Below, one piece after another: positions 1 through 12,701 of a DNA stretch of 64,000 nucleotides (position 1 is its first letter; every line of letters starts with the position of its first letter). The notes beneath the pieces are model-generated. The model ran no database searches and was not told the DNA's origin. It worked only from the letters and a program-made list of their open reading frames with translations. Position numbers and translations under genes: made by a program. This DNA is from Symbiodinium natans. Its lineage: Eukaryota; Sar; Dinophyceae; Suessiales; Symbiodiniaceae. The stretch covers positions 804,984-868,983 of the forward strand of contig CAJNDS010002068.1 in the NCBI GenBank assembly GCA_905221605.1, in the 5' to 3' direction.

Positions 1-2007
1 TCAGGTTTGGGGGCTCCGAAGCGGCATCTGACGACCTGGTTTAAGGTCTCAGGTTTAAGTGTAAACGCTTGCGCGCGCCGCCTCGGCAGCCGGGCCGGCC
101 CACCCAGGACAGGAAAGGAGTTTTGGAAAAGGTCCAATTCCCAAATACACGTGCATTTTCGAGCGCCCCCTCTGTAGGAGCCACCGACAGGCGGGACCCC
201 CCACGGCATCGGTTTGCAGCTCCTCCAAGCGATGGGGGCGGGGGGTCCGACAGCGCAATACGAGGGTCTGCTTGTTCCAAACGCTTCTCGGCAGGAAGCC
301 GAGAGGCGAATGTGGGGGTTGGGGTACCCCAAGTCCTTCATCCTGAGTTCAGGAGTTGGCGACAGCGTGTGCCGTAGCCCAAGTCTGAATTCGAATGGAT
401 TTTGGGGCAACCTAGGCTTCCCATTCCTGTGATTGTAATTGGGCGGTTCGGGTTAATTAGAAGAGACCGGCAACATCGGCCAGGCCCGACAATCTAGAAG
501 CCCGTTCAAGGTTGGTTTAGGTTGAGAGTTAGGGTTCTTCAGGCTTCAGAGGGGCCGAGGAGGTCCCCCCAAAGGGTCCGAAGAAACGAAGAAAGAAGTG
601 AAGGGCCCGGGGAACCGATTTCCCTTTGAGGCACTTCGGCTCTCCGGTTGAAGTTCCCGTCAAAAAGCAATGAAATGCGAAACGCATGGGTTCCTACACG
701 AACCTCTGATGCCCACGGCCTGTTTCAAAGGGATTCGAGAGCCGTTAGGTGAAGACCAAAGAAAACTCAAAGACCTCCCTGCACGGCACCCTTTTTAACT
801 GAGACCCGACACCCCGTCATGGAAATATCCATGAAACAGTCGGTGCAAGAGGCAGAAAAGTGGTAGTATGGAAAGCAATGTCCAGCCCCGTTTCCACCCA
901 TCAAAAGTAAATTGGGCACCCATAATGTGGCCCAAATATTGCAACCTTTTTTTCGGAACCCAAAGACGGGTACCCCCGTTTTCGGAAGTTCGAATGTGCG
1001 GCCCATGAGGTGGACCTCCTCGGTGGCCGCTGCGTGCAGCGAGGGCTCAGGCTTCTAGTGACTAAGGTTTCGCTTTTATGGTTTGTGGTCGTTTCGAGCT
1101 CGGCCTTCAGCATTTTAGATCTGAAATTTCGGGGGGGGGGGGGGGGGGGGTAGGGTTTCAAGACAAACCGTGAATCTGAACGGCACTCCTCAGTAGCAGC
1201 GCGGATTAACAGCGTTAATGAAGGCAGATGTCGTTGAGGGGTTCATCAGGGGGAGTTCAGGCCGAAGTTTGAGCATGCATCAGTACCAGGATGAAGCTAA
1301 GCTCAGTCAGCTTCATTTGAATTAGACAAAGTCCGGTTGGATAAGGAAAAGCTTCGGTGTTTTCACAACGGGAACACCTTCTTTCCTGCTATGGACCTGC
1401 TGGAAGCATTCTCAGAGTACCCTCTAAACCCCAAGCCCTAAACCTACCATCATTGGCACTGGCAGGCTTGAGTCTTTCCTTTTTGCCTGACCACGCCGAC
1501 TCCAAGCCCTAACCTAAACCCCAAACGCCCCTGAACCCTCAGCCCTGGTTTGGAACCGCTGCGAGGCTGCTCCACCTGTCCAAGCTCTTTATGCTTTTTC
1601 AGTTCAACGACTTCGGCGCATGGTTTAGCCATTCGCGCTGGCGTGGGTCTGAGAAGAGGGGCCTCAGCTTTCTGGGTCCTAGCGCAGCTTTGAGAACGAA
1701 CAGCCAAAACTTATCCCAAAGAATCTGAGAGCCTCTAATAGTCTAAGGCAAACGGATATGCAGAAGATTGCGACGGCCTCCCAGGCATCTGGCCTCTGTC
1801 GGTTTTTACACTCGGTAGGACCTTGGGATATGCTGTTTTTCCCCTTTTGGGATTCATAGGAGGATTGTGTTTTTAGACCTCGATCCGGCTTTGGACTTGG
1901 CATCTGTCAAGCGAACATGTTCTATAGGGCTTTAAGGGCCAGCCTAGTTCAGGGTTCAGGGGAAAGAGGCGCTCGGAGGCCCGCAGCGAATTGCAAAGGA
2001 TCGCTGA
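1..2007. other. no gene seen
   Basis: Non-coding-looking DNA with scattered AACCCTAA-type motifs and a poly-G run. Open frames have arbitrary composition. Confidence 0.5.
1130..1150. repeat. poly-G run
   Basis: About 20 consecutive G. Similar C or G runs lie at 2849-2868 and 4550-4566. Confidence 0.95.
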
Positions 2008-2188
2008 ATGCCTGTTCCGCTGGTAAGTAGGTGCTGTAGCTTGCAACTCGTCCAAATGCCTTCTTTACTCGTTGCCCCGAACCAGTTCACCTGGAGACAC
2101 GATTTTCCACAGTTTTTTCTTCCAGGGCCTGGCGCAGCTCTCCAGACAAGACTCTGTGGGCGGGGCAGTCATGGTTGCCGGGAGCCTG
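2008..2188 (+). CDS. possible first exons of an unidentified gene
   Basis: An ATG at 2008, directly after an in-frame stop, opens a 15-nt exon ending at 2022 before a textbook donor GTAAGTAGG. A 103-nt intron ends in a pyrimidine run and TTCTTCCAG. The exon from 2126 continues in frame (GLAQLSRQDSVGGAVMVAGS) to a possible GT donor at 2189. No family is recognised. Splice signals are strong, but the coding part is short, so a chance arrangement is possible. Confidence 0.35.
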
Positions 2189-3147
2189 GTTCAGTGTACG
2201 CGCCACTTTTGGGTTTCAGGGTTTCTGCGGCAGTCAGTTTTGGAATTGATGCCGTCCAACCCCGTGGGCGTCATAGTCCGCCCTGTGCTGCGTAGTGTGC
2301 GCATCGTGCTATGCACGAGCTTTAAACACGAAGTTTGCTTTAGCCTTAGTTATGTCATGAGACGGGGGGGCAACCGGCGTGACCAAGACTCGCAGTGGCC
2401 ACAGATGGAGCTACATGAGCAGTTGGATCATATCGCCGACTACTTGGAGACCAGATGCACAAAATGCTAAGGCCGAGCCTGCAAACCTTCGAAATCCAGG
2501 CCCATGCCTCAGACGTACCGGCACAAACCCGAAACTCTTTGAAGCTCATGGCCGACTGCTTTGTGCCGCTGGGAGGCTGGAACATCGGCTTGGTCACATA
2601 TTGCAACTACAACAACAGCACGGCCCTTAGAGAGCATGAGACGCGTTCGGAAGTGGGGCGGGGGAGTACTTGGCGAAGCAGGAGATCCAAACCAAAGGAC
2701 AGCCTAGCAGAGGAGAATGCATGTGCTCAAGCAACGTGCCACTCTTTCCTTTACAACCCCGAGATGGCGGAGATCGCGAGCCTCATGCAATCCCAACAGC
2801 GACTCTCTACCCTCTATTCAAGCAGGCCAGGGCCGAATCGAAAGTCCCCACCCCCCCCCCCCCCCCCCTTCAGAAAGTGCTCTCACAGGGCTTAACTATC
2901 AAGAGGCAAAGGCTCTCATGCATGAAACGCGCAAGACAAACCCTCCCGCGACTTAGGCACATGCACGCGTGCACCTAGCTTGGCTCGGTTGTTCTTCCTA
3001 AGGCCCAAAACCTTGAACAATTTCAATTATAGCACGTAAGACGTAAGCCTCAAGTTCGCCCTAAAGTCTTAGAGGAAGCCATTCCGATGTCAGCACCACG
3101 TTGCATGGGCCTTGCAGCTGCCCCAAATGCGAGAAGAGGGGCGATAG

Positions 3148-3372
3148 CGGGAGGGAGAGAGAGAGAGAGAGAGAAGGACTCAAAGCGCAGAAGCAGAAGC
3201 AGAAGAAGAAGAAGAAGAGAGGAAGAGAGAAAGAGAGAAAAGAGAGAAAGAGAGAAAGGCTGTCGGGGAAGAAGAAGAAGAAAGGTTGTCGGGGCCGGTG
3301 CCCTCTCTTCGGGGGGGGTGCCTGCGCTGTGTAGAAGAAGAAGAAAGAGAAAAAGAGAAGAGAGAGAGACCC
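3148..3372. repeat. GA/GAA-rich purine tract
   Basis: About 220 bp of GAGA, AGAAG and GGAAG repeats. Long open frames on both strands are low-complexity (R/E/K or S/F/L) and rejected as genes. Confidence 0.85.
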
Positions 3373-4084
3373 AACTACATGGAACTCAGGACAGGAAAAC
3401 AACCCCAAACCCGAAAAGGCCCCTCCTACAAGGACCCTAAAAGGCCTTCAGAGGGCAAATCAAAACTGCTGAACCCCTGCTGCTCCTTTGGCTGATGCAG
3501 CATCCGTCCATGAGCCTGAACTTTGAGGTTGACAACTGAAGGCTCCTGTTTCGTGTTGGATTAGAGTTTGGGGGCGAAGCTTCAGAGTTTAATGTTTTTA
3601 GGACATCTAGGGTTAAGGGTTTTTGGATCTATGGATTACAGTGCCGAAATGATTCTGCGGCCCGGCCTCTAAGCATAGAACCCGAAGTCTTTTGTCAGAC
3701 CCCGTGAGTGCCATGCTGAAACTGGCATTGCTCCTGGTCGCTCCCTGGTCTCCGCTTTGCCACAGTGAGAAGCTCCCTGTGGTTGACCTGGTGCCTCGGA
3801 GTTTCACGACAAGTTCGGAGGATGTTTTGATTTCAAGCAATCAACCTCTTAACCAGCCCAAGTCCTGAAGTGTCTTGAAGTGCCTCGATGATGTTTTGAC
3901 TGCTATGGGATCGGTGGCTGCATCGAGGGCGCTTAGGGGCTAGCGAGGTTTATCTGGCTTCTCTTGATTCGTCGTATATGTCAGATTCCTAAAGCATTGT
4001 TTCCCGATATTCTATTTGAAGGCTTGCATTATTCATTTCATAGACACACTTGTACTAAGTCACAGCTTTGGCGAGCATTGAGAG

Positions 4085-4225
4085 GCCAAGGCGGACTGGA
4101 AGGAGCAAGCGCTGGAGGCAGTGCTTGGCACCTATATCAGCGAGAGCTACAGCACCATCGAGATCTATAGAGTATTGTACTTACGTAGTGCCGTAGTAAG
4201 ACTTGTTCCTCTAATTCACGTTTAA
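4085..4225 (+). CDS. coding-like exon of an unidentified gene
   Basis: After an AG at 4083-4084 the sequence reads as a soluble helical protein: AKADWKEQALEAVLGTYI, then SESYSTIEIYR. The frame stays open to a stop at 4225, but the composition changes after about 4170, where a donor may lie. No family is recognised. It may be the first visible exon of the gene continuing at 4839-7576. Confidence 0.4.
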   Translation, partial: AKADWKEQALEAVLGTYISESYSTIEIYRVLYLRSAVVRLVPLIHV

Positions 4226-4838
4226 ACGCTGAGAAAGGAAAAGACATGCGCAGATTCCAAACCTTGATAGTCCCTACAGCATCCATTTTCAACTCAGCCG
4301 CCCTTCGCCCCCCCACCCCAGAGGCAGGGCGGCAGGCGGGCGTGTCGTGGCCATGGTCAAACTCTGACTTCAGCCACCGGCATACTCTGCTACAACAGAG
4401 AAAGCCGCGGGCCTCGTCTCCCTACAAGCACCCAAAAAACGAGGTTGGCGCCGAAAAACGGATCCCGGTAGATCAGCTTGGAACCCAATTCCCAGCGCGC
4501 GTGCATGAACACTTCCGTCCTCCACAAAAAGATACAAAAAGCCAATTGGGGTGGGGGGGGGGGGGTGTTGGGGTGCACACGAGGTTGAAGAGAATCAAGG
4601 GGGCCCCACAAAAAGTAAAACCTGTGAAGGCGAGGAAAGAAAAACTGAAAAAGCAATACAAACCCATCTTAAATCTCGCAATATACTGATTCAGTCTTAT
4701 ATTCGTACAGGACAGAACATACAGTCAGTCTAGTACTTGTAGTGAGCATAGCAACCCTAGAAACATTATATACATAGTCGTCAACATCGTCTGGAATGCA
4801 ACATCACTGCGCTGAGCTCCCCGCACCCCACTCCGCAG

Positions 4839-7576
4839 GCCTTGCAGAAGCATGCCTCCTTCTATTTGACAAACCACGGCAGCTGGGCAGCATTCGGTGG
4901 CCCCAAAGTGGCTTGGGGTCCCTCTGCTGGAGCCTGAAGCCCGCAAAGTCGGCATCTGCTCCAAAATGTAAGTTTGGAGACGATGAACGTGAGACCACCG
5001 AGGTCTGGGCGATTCTGGGCATGGCACCGTGGGCTCTGCTTTCCAGGCATCAGCAAACCTTTTTGCGCTCAAGGCCGGGGGGCGTTGGCGTCGGCCCATT
5101 GCCGATGCCGCCTGTAAGGCTGAGGTAAGCCACCTCCTCCTTTTTATCAAAATGTCCTACCGAGTGGTGCTTCAGGATTTGTGCCAGCTGGGATGCCTTG
5201 CCTTCAGCCACTCAACACCCCCACATATTAACCTCCTTGACTGACATGAATCCCATGCCCTGTCAGCATTGAAGCATCAGGAGTCATCAAAGAGGGCCGT
5301 GGACGCAGGCGAGAAGGGTCCGGTCTTGCGCTGACAACCCTGACTAGCAATTTCGGCTAATTGAATTGCTGCTTCTCAACCCCGTGAACGTCTAAGCCCA
5401 AATAGACCAGACCCTTTGGTAACTCTCATCCGAATCAGTGCCTTAAAACACCATAGCACTATAACACCCGAACAACCAGGCCCACCGCCTCCCGATTTCC
5501 CCGTGGTGCGCGGCTACTTCGGAGTGGGCGCGGCAGCTCGGCGAAGCTTAGGGCCCTGAAGCCTGAACCCTCAATGAACCTTAAACCCTTACGAGCTTTA
5601 GGGACAGTTTGGGCAGTTTTGGGCTCTGGAATACTTCAGCGCTTGCGAGCTTACGGCCTCAGCGCCTTGGGCTTTGGGAGGTGTGCTCGGGCTGCAGGGG
5701 CGCGGAGCTTGACCTTGAATTTGTAGTAGACGCAAACCTGACAGCTTGGGGCCCCCTAAAGGGATGTGCAGCCGCTCTGTCAGGAGTCTGGAACGCGGAA
5801 GAGCCGCTTCGAGTGCAAGGCACCGAAACCTTTAGTTTAAAACCCACCTAACCACCAAAATCAAAGCTCTGAGCCCTTACACCTCTTGAAGGAGTTGGAC
5901 CCCCTAGCTTCTCAGAAAGCTGCTGGTGTTCAATTGGAGTTCAGGGTTGGGATGCAGCAGCGTTGGGGAGTACGGAGTACCTGTGCAATCGGTTCAGCAG
6001 GAGCATTCTACAAATCTACCGATTCCCCACCGAGGCCTTCACAGCTCTGAAGCCCTATGAACCCATAAACCTGCCTGCCAGGAGGGCATCTCCCTGGCTG
6101 GAAGCAAGCGCAGCGCCGAACTCCTGGGCAACCTCTTCCCGCAGGTAGTGGTGAAAGGTTTAGGCCTTTGGCCCTAAACAGCTTGGGCTTCAGCGGCTTT
6201 AAGAGGGGGGGAGGGGGGGTTGGGCGTGGGAGCGGTTTGGAGAAACCCTGAACCGTTTCACCTAGACCCTAAATTGCCAAAGCCCTTCGTGCTTGCAGCA
6301 AGGCTTAAGGGTATTGGCAGTTATATTCCCGCCAAGCCTAGTCTTGGAGCATCGCAACCGTGGTCAGGCTATCAGACCCACACAAGCTTCAGCGCAGCTA
6401 TCCTACTTACTGGATTGCATCCCACCGCCCCTGTTCGTGGCTTTCTGCCATAAACAAATTTCAGGAGGTCAGTTGGGGTAGAACTCCACAGCATTTGCGC
6501 GCTCGTGAATGCTTAACCATCTTCTTTTCAGACGAGCGGTGGCACGTCCCAAATTTTGATGACGGTAGCAGAGTTTCATGGCAGGAACTTGTCTTCGATT
6601 TCATCGCAGAATTTGGGATTGTGCCAGGCTTCGTCCAACCTGGTATGAGCTTGAGCAAGATGTGTTCCAAATTTCGTACCTACAGTAACAAAATCCTACA
6701 GGGTGTTGAGATTAGTAGATACGTCCGAACAACTCACCTTCGTTGCTTTTCGGGCGGCACAGTGAGCGGCCTTGGAGGCCGTCGGTTGTTTAAGCATCCA
6801 AACGTTGTATGGTCCCTTTTACTTCAACTCTCAATAAGTAGGGAACATCGGGCTGCTCGCAGCTGCCGCCGTCCAAGTGCATCATTTACCCCTGATCGGA
6901 GCACCCTTCCCGGTTTTGAGCTTTCCCCTGCGACTGGTTGAATTCACTTTGTGTTTATCCGAGTTTATCTCTCGCTTCTGCTAAGACGCAGTCACAGCTT
7001 TCGTTGTCAGATGCCCGTGGGTGCATGACAGACTAGCAGCAAAAATCAGACCCACACTTGCCAAGCTGACCCGGCAGCCCTTTCCAGAACCAGAAATCGA
7101 ACCATTTCAACTGGTCACTTTACGGGCTGCTTTGCAAGTCATTCACGAAAGCCTGTCCACGAAGTGAAGTACCTCGCCCAACCATCGACCCTAACTAAGC
7201 CCCCGATGTCGCAACATGTCACGCAACCTGCCAGGGTCTGGGTGCTTCGGACACAGATGCCTTGGAGGCAGTGGGTGGGTGCAGGATGCCAGGAGGCTCC
7301 ATGAACTCTTGAGGGTTGACAGTGCTCGTGTGGTTATTGCCAAGTTATTGCATTTATTGCATATCACTCCAAAGCACCCCCTAAATCACCAAGCCCTGAC
7401 GTCCGTGGTTTGGACCCAGTCTCCACCCACAGGCCTTGCCCGAGGCGCTGAAGAACCTGGCTTTGCTACTCGCCGATGGTCTGGCGGAGGTCAGGCCCAA
7501 CATAAGGGAAGTTCTCTACAACTATGATCCCCTGAGAGGCCCCATATCCCAACATGGAGTAAAGGTTGTCGGCTGA
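4839..7576 (+). CDS. unidentified multi-exon gene (exons at 4839, 5047, 6082, 7235, 7433)
   Basis: A chain of plus-strand exons by eye. 4839-4934 reads HASFYLTNHGSWAAFGGPKV in its middle. 5047-5124 (78 bp) lies between TTTCCAG and GTAAGC and reads ASANLFALKAGGRWRRPIAD. 6082-6144 (63 bp) lies between CCAG and GTAGTG and reads EGISLAGSKRSAELLGNLFP. 7235-7270 reads GLGASDTDALEA. 7433-7576 is a terminal exon reading ALPEALKNLALLLADGLAEV, then REVLYNYDPLRG, to TGA. The 5047 and 6082 exons are phase 0 at both ends. That these form one gene is inferred from strand, spacing and phase. A further coding-like stretch near 5696-5800 (ELDLEFVVDANLTAWGPLK) may belong. I do not recognise the protein. Confidence 0.45.
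6532..6941 (+). CDS. coding-like terminal exon, unidentified
   Basis: After a pyrimidine-rich acceptor (CATCTTCTTTTCAG) the frame is open for 136 codons to TGA. The first part, with FDDGSRVSWQELVFDFIAEF and later KMCSKFRTYSNKIL, looks protein-like. The Arg/Ser-rich end is weaker. It lies between exons of the 4839-7576 gene in a different phase context, so it may be an inserted retroposon fragment. Confidence 0.35.
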
Positions 7577-10500
7577 TGTTCTTTACACCTTAGCGGCTGA
7601 GGGCTGAAGATTCCAAATGGTGTTTTGACGTCAGCTTCTTCCTGGTGCGAGGTGGCCCAAAGTCGCAAGCTGCTGTCTCCAGAGGACGATTTCCTGGCTG
7701 TTCCTGGCGTCGCAATCGCGCATGGCTGACAGTATTCGAGCCAAAAAGAACTGTTGCAAGTTAAGTTGAATGCGTTTGCCTTGCCCGGACAGGACGCAGC
7801 CTCACTTGCGGGAGGCGGTGACGGCCTGGAAGCCTTCCGCTGCCTGTCCTATGCCCGCGGGAGGGTGATTGCATTGTTCGTGCTGTATTGTGCAGAACAA
7901 TATGTTGAATGAATGGTCTGTACTGGGGGTCAGAGCACAACGAATTTCATCAGCTCCAATCATAAAGAGCTATGAGTCAAGCCTCTTGTGACTTGTGGGC
8001 CCCGTCGACTACACGCTTCTCGGAGCTTGGCATGTGGCTCGTCTTGTGAACATCCCTCAACATCCTCAACCTCAAACGTGCCTTGATGGTCCTTAACTCT
8101 AAGCTGTTCCGAAAGCAGCGTTCACAATTCGATTGAAATCATGGGCGTGAGGTTTCCTGAGGCTTGTGAAGATTGTCTAGCCCCACAACCCAATCCCACC
8201 CGTGTGGATTGGATTCTGGCAAGCCCGACACATTCATTGTGCATCCCAGCTTTTCTCGGGGAATCCTCTCCTGGTTTGGGGTGTACAGTCACCTCCAAGC
8301 CCTGACTCCGAGGAATATTTCACTACCTGCCCTATGAGGGATCGAGGCACACAGCAAAGCACAACCACGATCGGATTGCATCCTGGCTTCGCTGCGATTG
8401 CACGCAGGGCTTTGGGGTGAGATTTTGGCGCTGGAGCCAATGACTTCTCAACCAACCATCAAGCGCTCCCGCTCAACCCGATACCCCTCGTGTGAGTGCC
8501 CCCAAAGCACTAATATGCACTAATATACATCTACATAAACATATACATATACAGCTACCCTATGTAGAAACCCTCAAGCCCTCAAGCCTAAACCTAAATC
8601 CCAGAAAACAACAAACCCTTGAGCCTCAACCCTAAATCCTAAAGCCTGCACAAAATCGCACGCCTAAAGCTTGCCTCCATACTTGGCCCTAAACCCTAAA
8701 CCCAGAACACCCTAAGCCCCCTACACAAGGTACTTGCTCGACCCCCCGGAAGAGTCACGTGTCCAGGTGTCAAGGCCGAGCACCCGCCATCGGAGAAATT
8801 CTGTGGAGTTCCGACCACACAGACTGGGGCAACCAGTCTTAAGTATGCGATTGTTAGGGCTTTCGGGATGTTTTGTGGTTTTGGGGTTTTGGGTTTAGGG
8901 TTGAGGCATCTTGGGACTGAGGACCTTAAAACCCAGCCTGTGGTTTCGGGCTTTAGCTTCGTGATTCTCAGGGATGGGCTTGTGATGGCTTGTGGGGAGG
9001 ATATAGGTCAAAGGTCTCAAGTGAATCAGTTCAGGTTTGTAGCTGCTAGGTGGGGTTCAAACTGTCTCGCGTTTCACTTGTTTCGACGCCTGAAGGTTGG
9101 AGCTCGCCCTCAAGCCCTAAATAAGCTCTGCACCTTGAGTGCTCGCTAAACATCAAGACCTTTCGAGCCCTGAATCCTAGTATAGAGCTTTGCCAACCGG
9201 TGCAAGCGTGCTCAAGGCTCGCTGACCCTTATCGCGCAGCCGGACGACGGCCAGGGTGCATTGGAGCTCTACGACAAAGGCTATGACGGCTTAAACGGTT
9301 TAAGGTTTGGGCGGCACAGAGGCATAGACCTCAGAGAGGCTTTGGGTATGTTGGTATCGGGGCCATGTACCAACGAGACGGGTGAATGCGCACGTAGTTT
9401 CAACCTGTACCCCTGAGCTACCAGCGCTGATTCGGCTTAAATTTTAGCCATGGGCAAGATGGAAGAGAGGTGCACAGCCACTGGAGCCTGCTCCCAGAGA
9501 GCCAAGATCGAGATCGGCATGAGCCCAAAACCCTTCAATGCAACCTGTTGCCGGAGGTGAGTATCGCCGGATCGATCCCATGCCAGGGGCTCTGGTAGTC
9601 AACGGTGGAGCCCCTGAGCTGCCAACCAGCGAGGCATTTCGGGGGTCAAGGGTCAAGTGGCTCATTGCAGCTGTCATTGAGTGGAATGGGGAGCCGCCGA
9701 CGGTATAGCTGGAAGTTCGGGTGCCCCCCTGCGAAGCTTCAATTGAATAATGCCAACAAGGGGTCTCAGGATTAGGGGGTATGAAGTTGTTTGCTTGGTG
9801 GCTCTGGCAAGGATTGGCTCGAGCTTGTATCTCAGGGTGCTCTGCCGCGACGTGGCAGCATCTGGCACAATGGAAAGTTTCGGGGCGCAGCCAGGTCCTA
9901 GAATCCTAAATTCTAAGCACTCCCTGCGTCCTGGACACCTTCCTCAAGTACGCAAGACCTACTCCTCGAGGCTGTGATCACAAAACCCATTGCCGGATTC
10001 CTAGGTAACCTGGATAAAGGTAGGTCTTGGGGCCTTAAGGTAAAGCTTACCGGCCTAAGACCCTCGGACCCTAAACCCTTACAGCCCCAAGAAACGGAGG
10101 TCGCCCCTGCACCGCGTCCGGCAGCCCCCGGGGGATGATACTGGTCGAACTGCCTTTGTAGCTCGGATTGGCCAAACATGATTTAGGGCGAAGGTTCTAG
10201 GGTCTTCAGACAAAGGATTAGTTAGGGTTTAGGCTCCTGTAAATGAGGCTTGAAGGGTTTGGAGTTTGGGGGCTTTGGGGCGTAGAGTCTGGAACCCCAA
10301 AGCGTGCAACCCCAAGCCCTGTCAACCTGGAAATGGTAGCCTTCGATCAACCCCACCCAAAAAGCCCAATTAAATGCCCGCCGGTCTTCCAGGCCAGACA
10401 TTTGGGGTTGATGACGGTTAATGTTAGGATCTAAAGGACTCCTTTGGGTTTAGTTTGCTGTTTTCAAGGCTCAGGGTAGTGATCGAATCCCTAAAGCCCT

Positions 10501-10998
10501 AAGCCCAAGCCGCTCTAGAGGTGACAGGGCTTCTGACAAACCCTAAACTTCCCAGTCCGAAGGTTTACTTTCACTACCCTGCCGGCTCCACGCAGCTCCA
10601 TCCTCGGGATGTGGCCGCGGCCGCCAAGCGCAGGAGCGGGGCTTCGCGGCCACCAGGCGCCCGGCGATTGCTCCATGTGGGTTTGGGACGTATCCGGAGG
10701 CTCCCTACCCGAAGGAAGGTGCCGAGGCTTAGACAAAGGGGTAGGGTAGACGCCTCCTTTAGATAAAGTGCTTTTTTTGCGTGTAAGATAGAAGGAGCTG
10801 TGTGCATGTCATTGACGACGGTTCGTACTTCTCACAGTAGAGCGCGGAAGCACTGCAGAGTCTCCTCCAGACCGCCTTGATCTGTTGCACCCACGACAAC
10901 CAACACAAGACGCTCGCGCATGAAATGCTAAGTTCGAACCCATAGTCGCACTATCGAGGCTTAGGCAGTGTTTCGGTCCACCTCCCCCTTGCTTGCAG
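7577..10998. other. intron-like or intergenic DNA
   Basis: Frequent CCCTAAACCC-like motifs, especially 8570-8720. A CG-rich segment at 10585-10700 (HPRDVAAAAKRRSGASRPPG) could be an exon but has no clear boundaries. Confidence 0.45.
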
Positions 10999-11216
10999 GT
11001 TTTGTCTTCAACACCTTGACAGACGGCCTGGAGCACCTCTCTGAGGACTCTATAGACCGACCGAATTGTTTTTTTGCACTTTTGGAGCGGTTGTGGGGGC
11101 CTGGGGACGCGAGGGATTCAAGGACCCAGTGCTTGACCCTTGACAGCCGAGAGCCCCAAACCAAGCTGCGACAAGTTCTGCATCGTGTGTCCAGTGCCCC
11201 CTCAACGGTGATGTGA
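10999..11216 (+). CDS. coding-like terminal exon, unidentified
   Basis: Acceptor CCCTTGCTTGCAG precedes 72 codons ending in TGA. The translation begins FVFNTLTDGLEHLSEDSIDR and continues with ALLERLWGPGDARDS and KLRQVLHRVSS. This is good amphipathic composition, but no family is recognised. Confidence 0.4.
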
Positions 11217-12701
11217 CTACGACACACTGTTCGTCTACCAGGTCAACAGGTGAAACTTGGATTCCTGGGCCCGAAAACGCCTAAACTCCCTGAAGCCCTG
11301 ACCCCGGAACATCTCTAGTGAAGCGGCCAGGCCCTTACCTTCAAGACCCACCTGCAGCGGAAATGGCTGGGAGTACGCACTGCTCGCCCTCGCAATGTGG
11401 AGCTGTGAGGGGCGGCGGCGAACCTTACCTTAAACCCTGACCCCCGAACCCTGAACCCGAGAAGCGGTGGAGGAAAACCTGGGCGCGAGACTCGCATGCC
11501 ATTGTTCCATAGGTGCTTTTGATGGTGCATCGTTTTTCAATCGTAGCGGGTGTTGTATGTCAGCTTACAGGAGAAAGAGCACTGGCTAGAAACCCGAAGG
11601 TTTGACGTTTGACAGTTGGTCGCGGTTTTGGTAGGCTGGACTCCACATCCCGATGTCTTTGGGGGCCGTTCTTGTCATGAGTGGGCATCTAACTTGCTAT
11701 GTGCACATTCGAAGACGCCACGAAGCAGCTAGCTCGCCCGTCCCTTTCTGATCTATCCCAACCACAGCAACAGAGAATCACTTGAAACTTTACGTCGTGG
11801 ATCGTGCCCGTCACTGCCACGATTTGAGCGATTAAGGCCTCATCGCAGGCAGGGCGTTCGGGATGTCCATAATGTTTGCAAGTGGATTCAATTGTGCTTA
11901 AATGGGCCGGGTTTTGTAGAGAGGTCTACAAGAGATCGAGTCCACAAGGTGCTACAAACTTGACTGCGCAGTCAAGAAGCAGCAAAGGCCGAGGCCCAAG
12001 CAAGGGCACACAACAAGAAGGACTTGGGGTCCGATTCTAGGATTCTAGGGCTTTGGGTCGAAGAGCTTTCGCAGCATAGGGATTCGGGCTCAGGGCTTTC
12101 GGAGTTTTTGTTGAGCAGGCAGCGGACAGTTGTTCCGGGTCAAGTCAAACCGTGAGTTTTGTCCTGTTATTCACACTACCAAGGTGCCTATGCAGCTTAC
12201 CATGGCTATCAGTGGCCCGGCCTCATTGCTTCTCTCAAATGCTGGAGTATGGAGACAGATTTGCACCCCCGCAAACCTCCAGACCTCGGACACCAGAGGT
12301 CCTATGTCCAGCACAGGTATACCACTGTAGATTCGTAGGTCCGGGCTCGCAGCAACCTCAACCCGTTGCTTTTCAGACACATTTGAGGTTAATGCATGTG
12401 GAGGAGCCCTACGTCACGCAGGCTGCATGGCATTCGCTATGTGAGGATAGGCTTGTTTCCTGATACTGGTAGCATGGTGCTGCCGAAGATGTCACCATGG
12501 CCTGCCGCCCTTGGGAGCAAGTTTAACGTAACGTGGAGCGACGCCAATTTCAATTTCAGTAGATATCTGAGCCTTGCCTGAGGCCTTTTTAGGCACCATC
12601 CCTCCTAGCTTCTCAGGGGCTCCAGTGCATCATCGCCCGCTTCGCGGCAGCTCCTCTAAACGGCCTCTTGAAAAAATCGAAAGTGCAACTGACCTGGAGA
12701 G

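Noticed and set aside
3060-3440. R/E/K-rich and S/F/L-rich frames
   Set aside because: Low-complexity product of the GA tract on the two strands.
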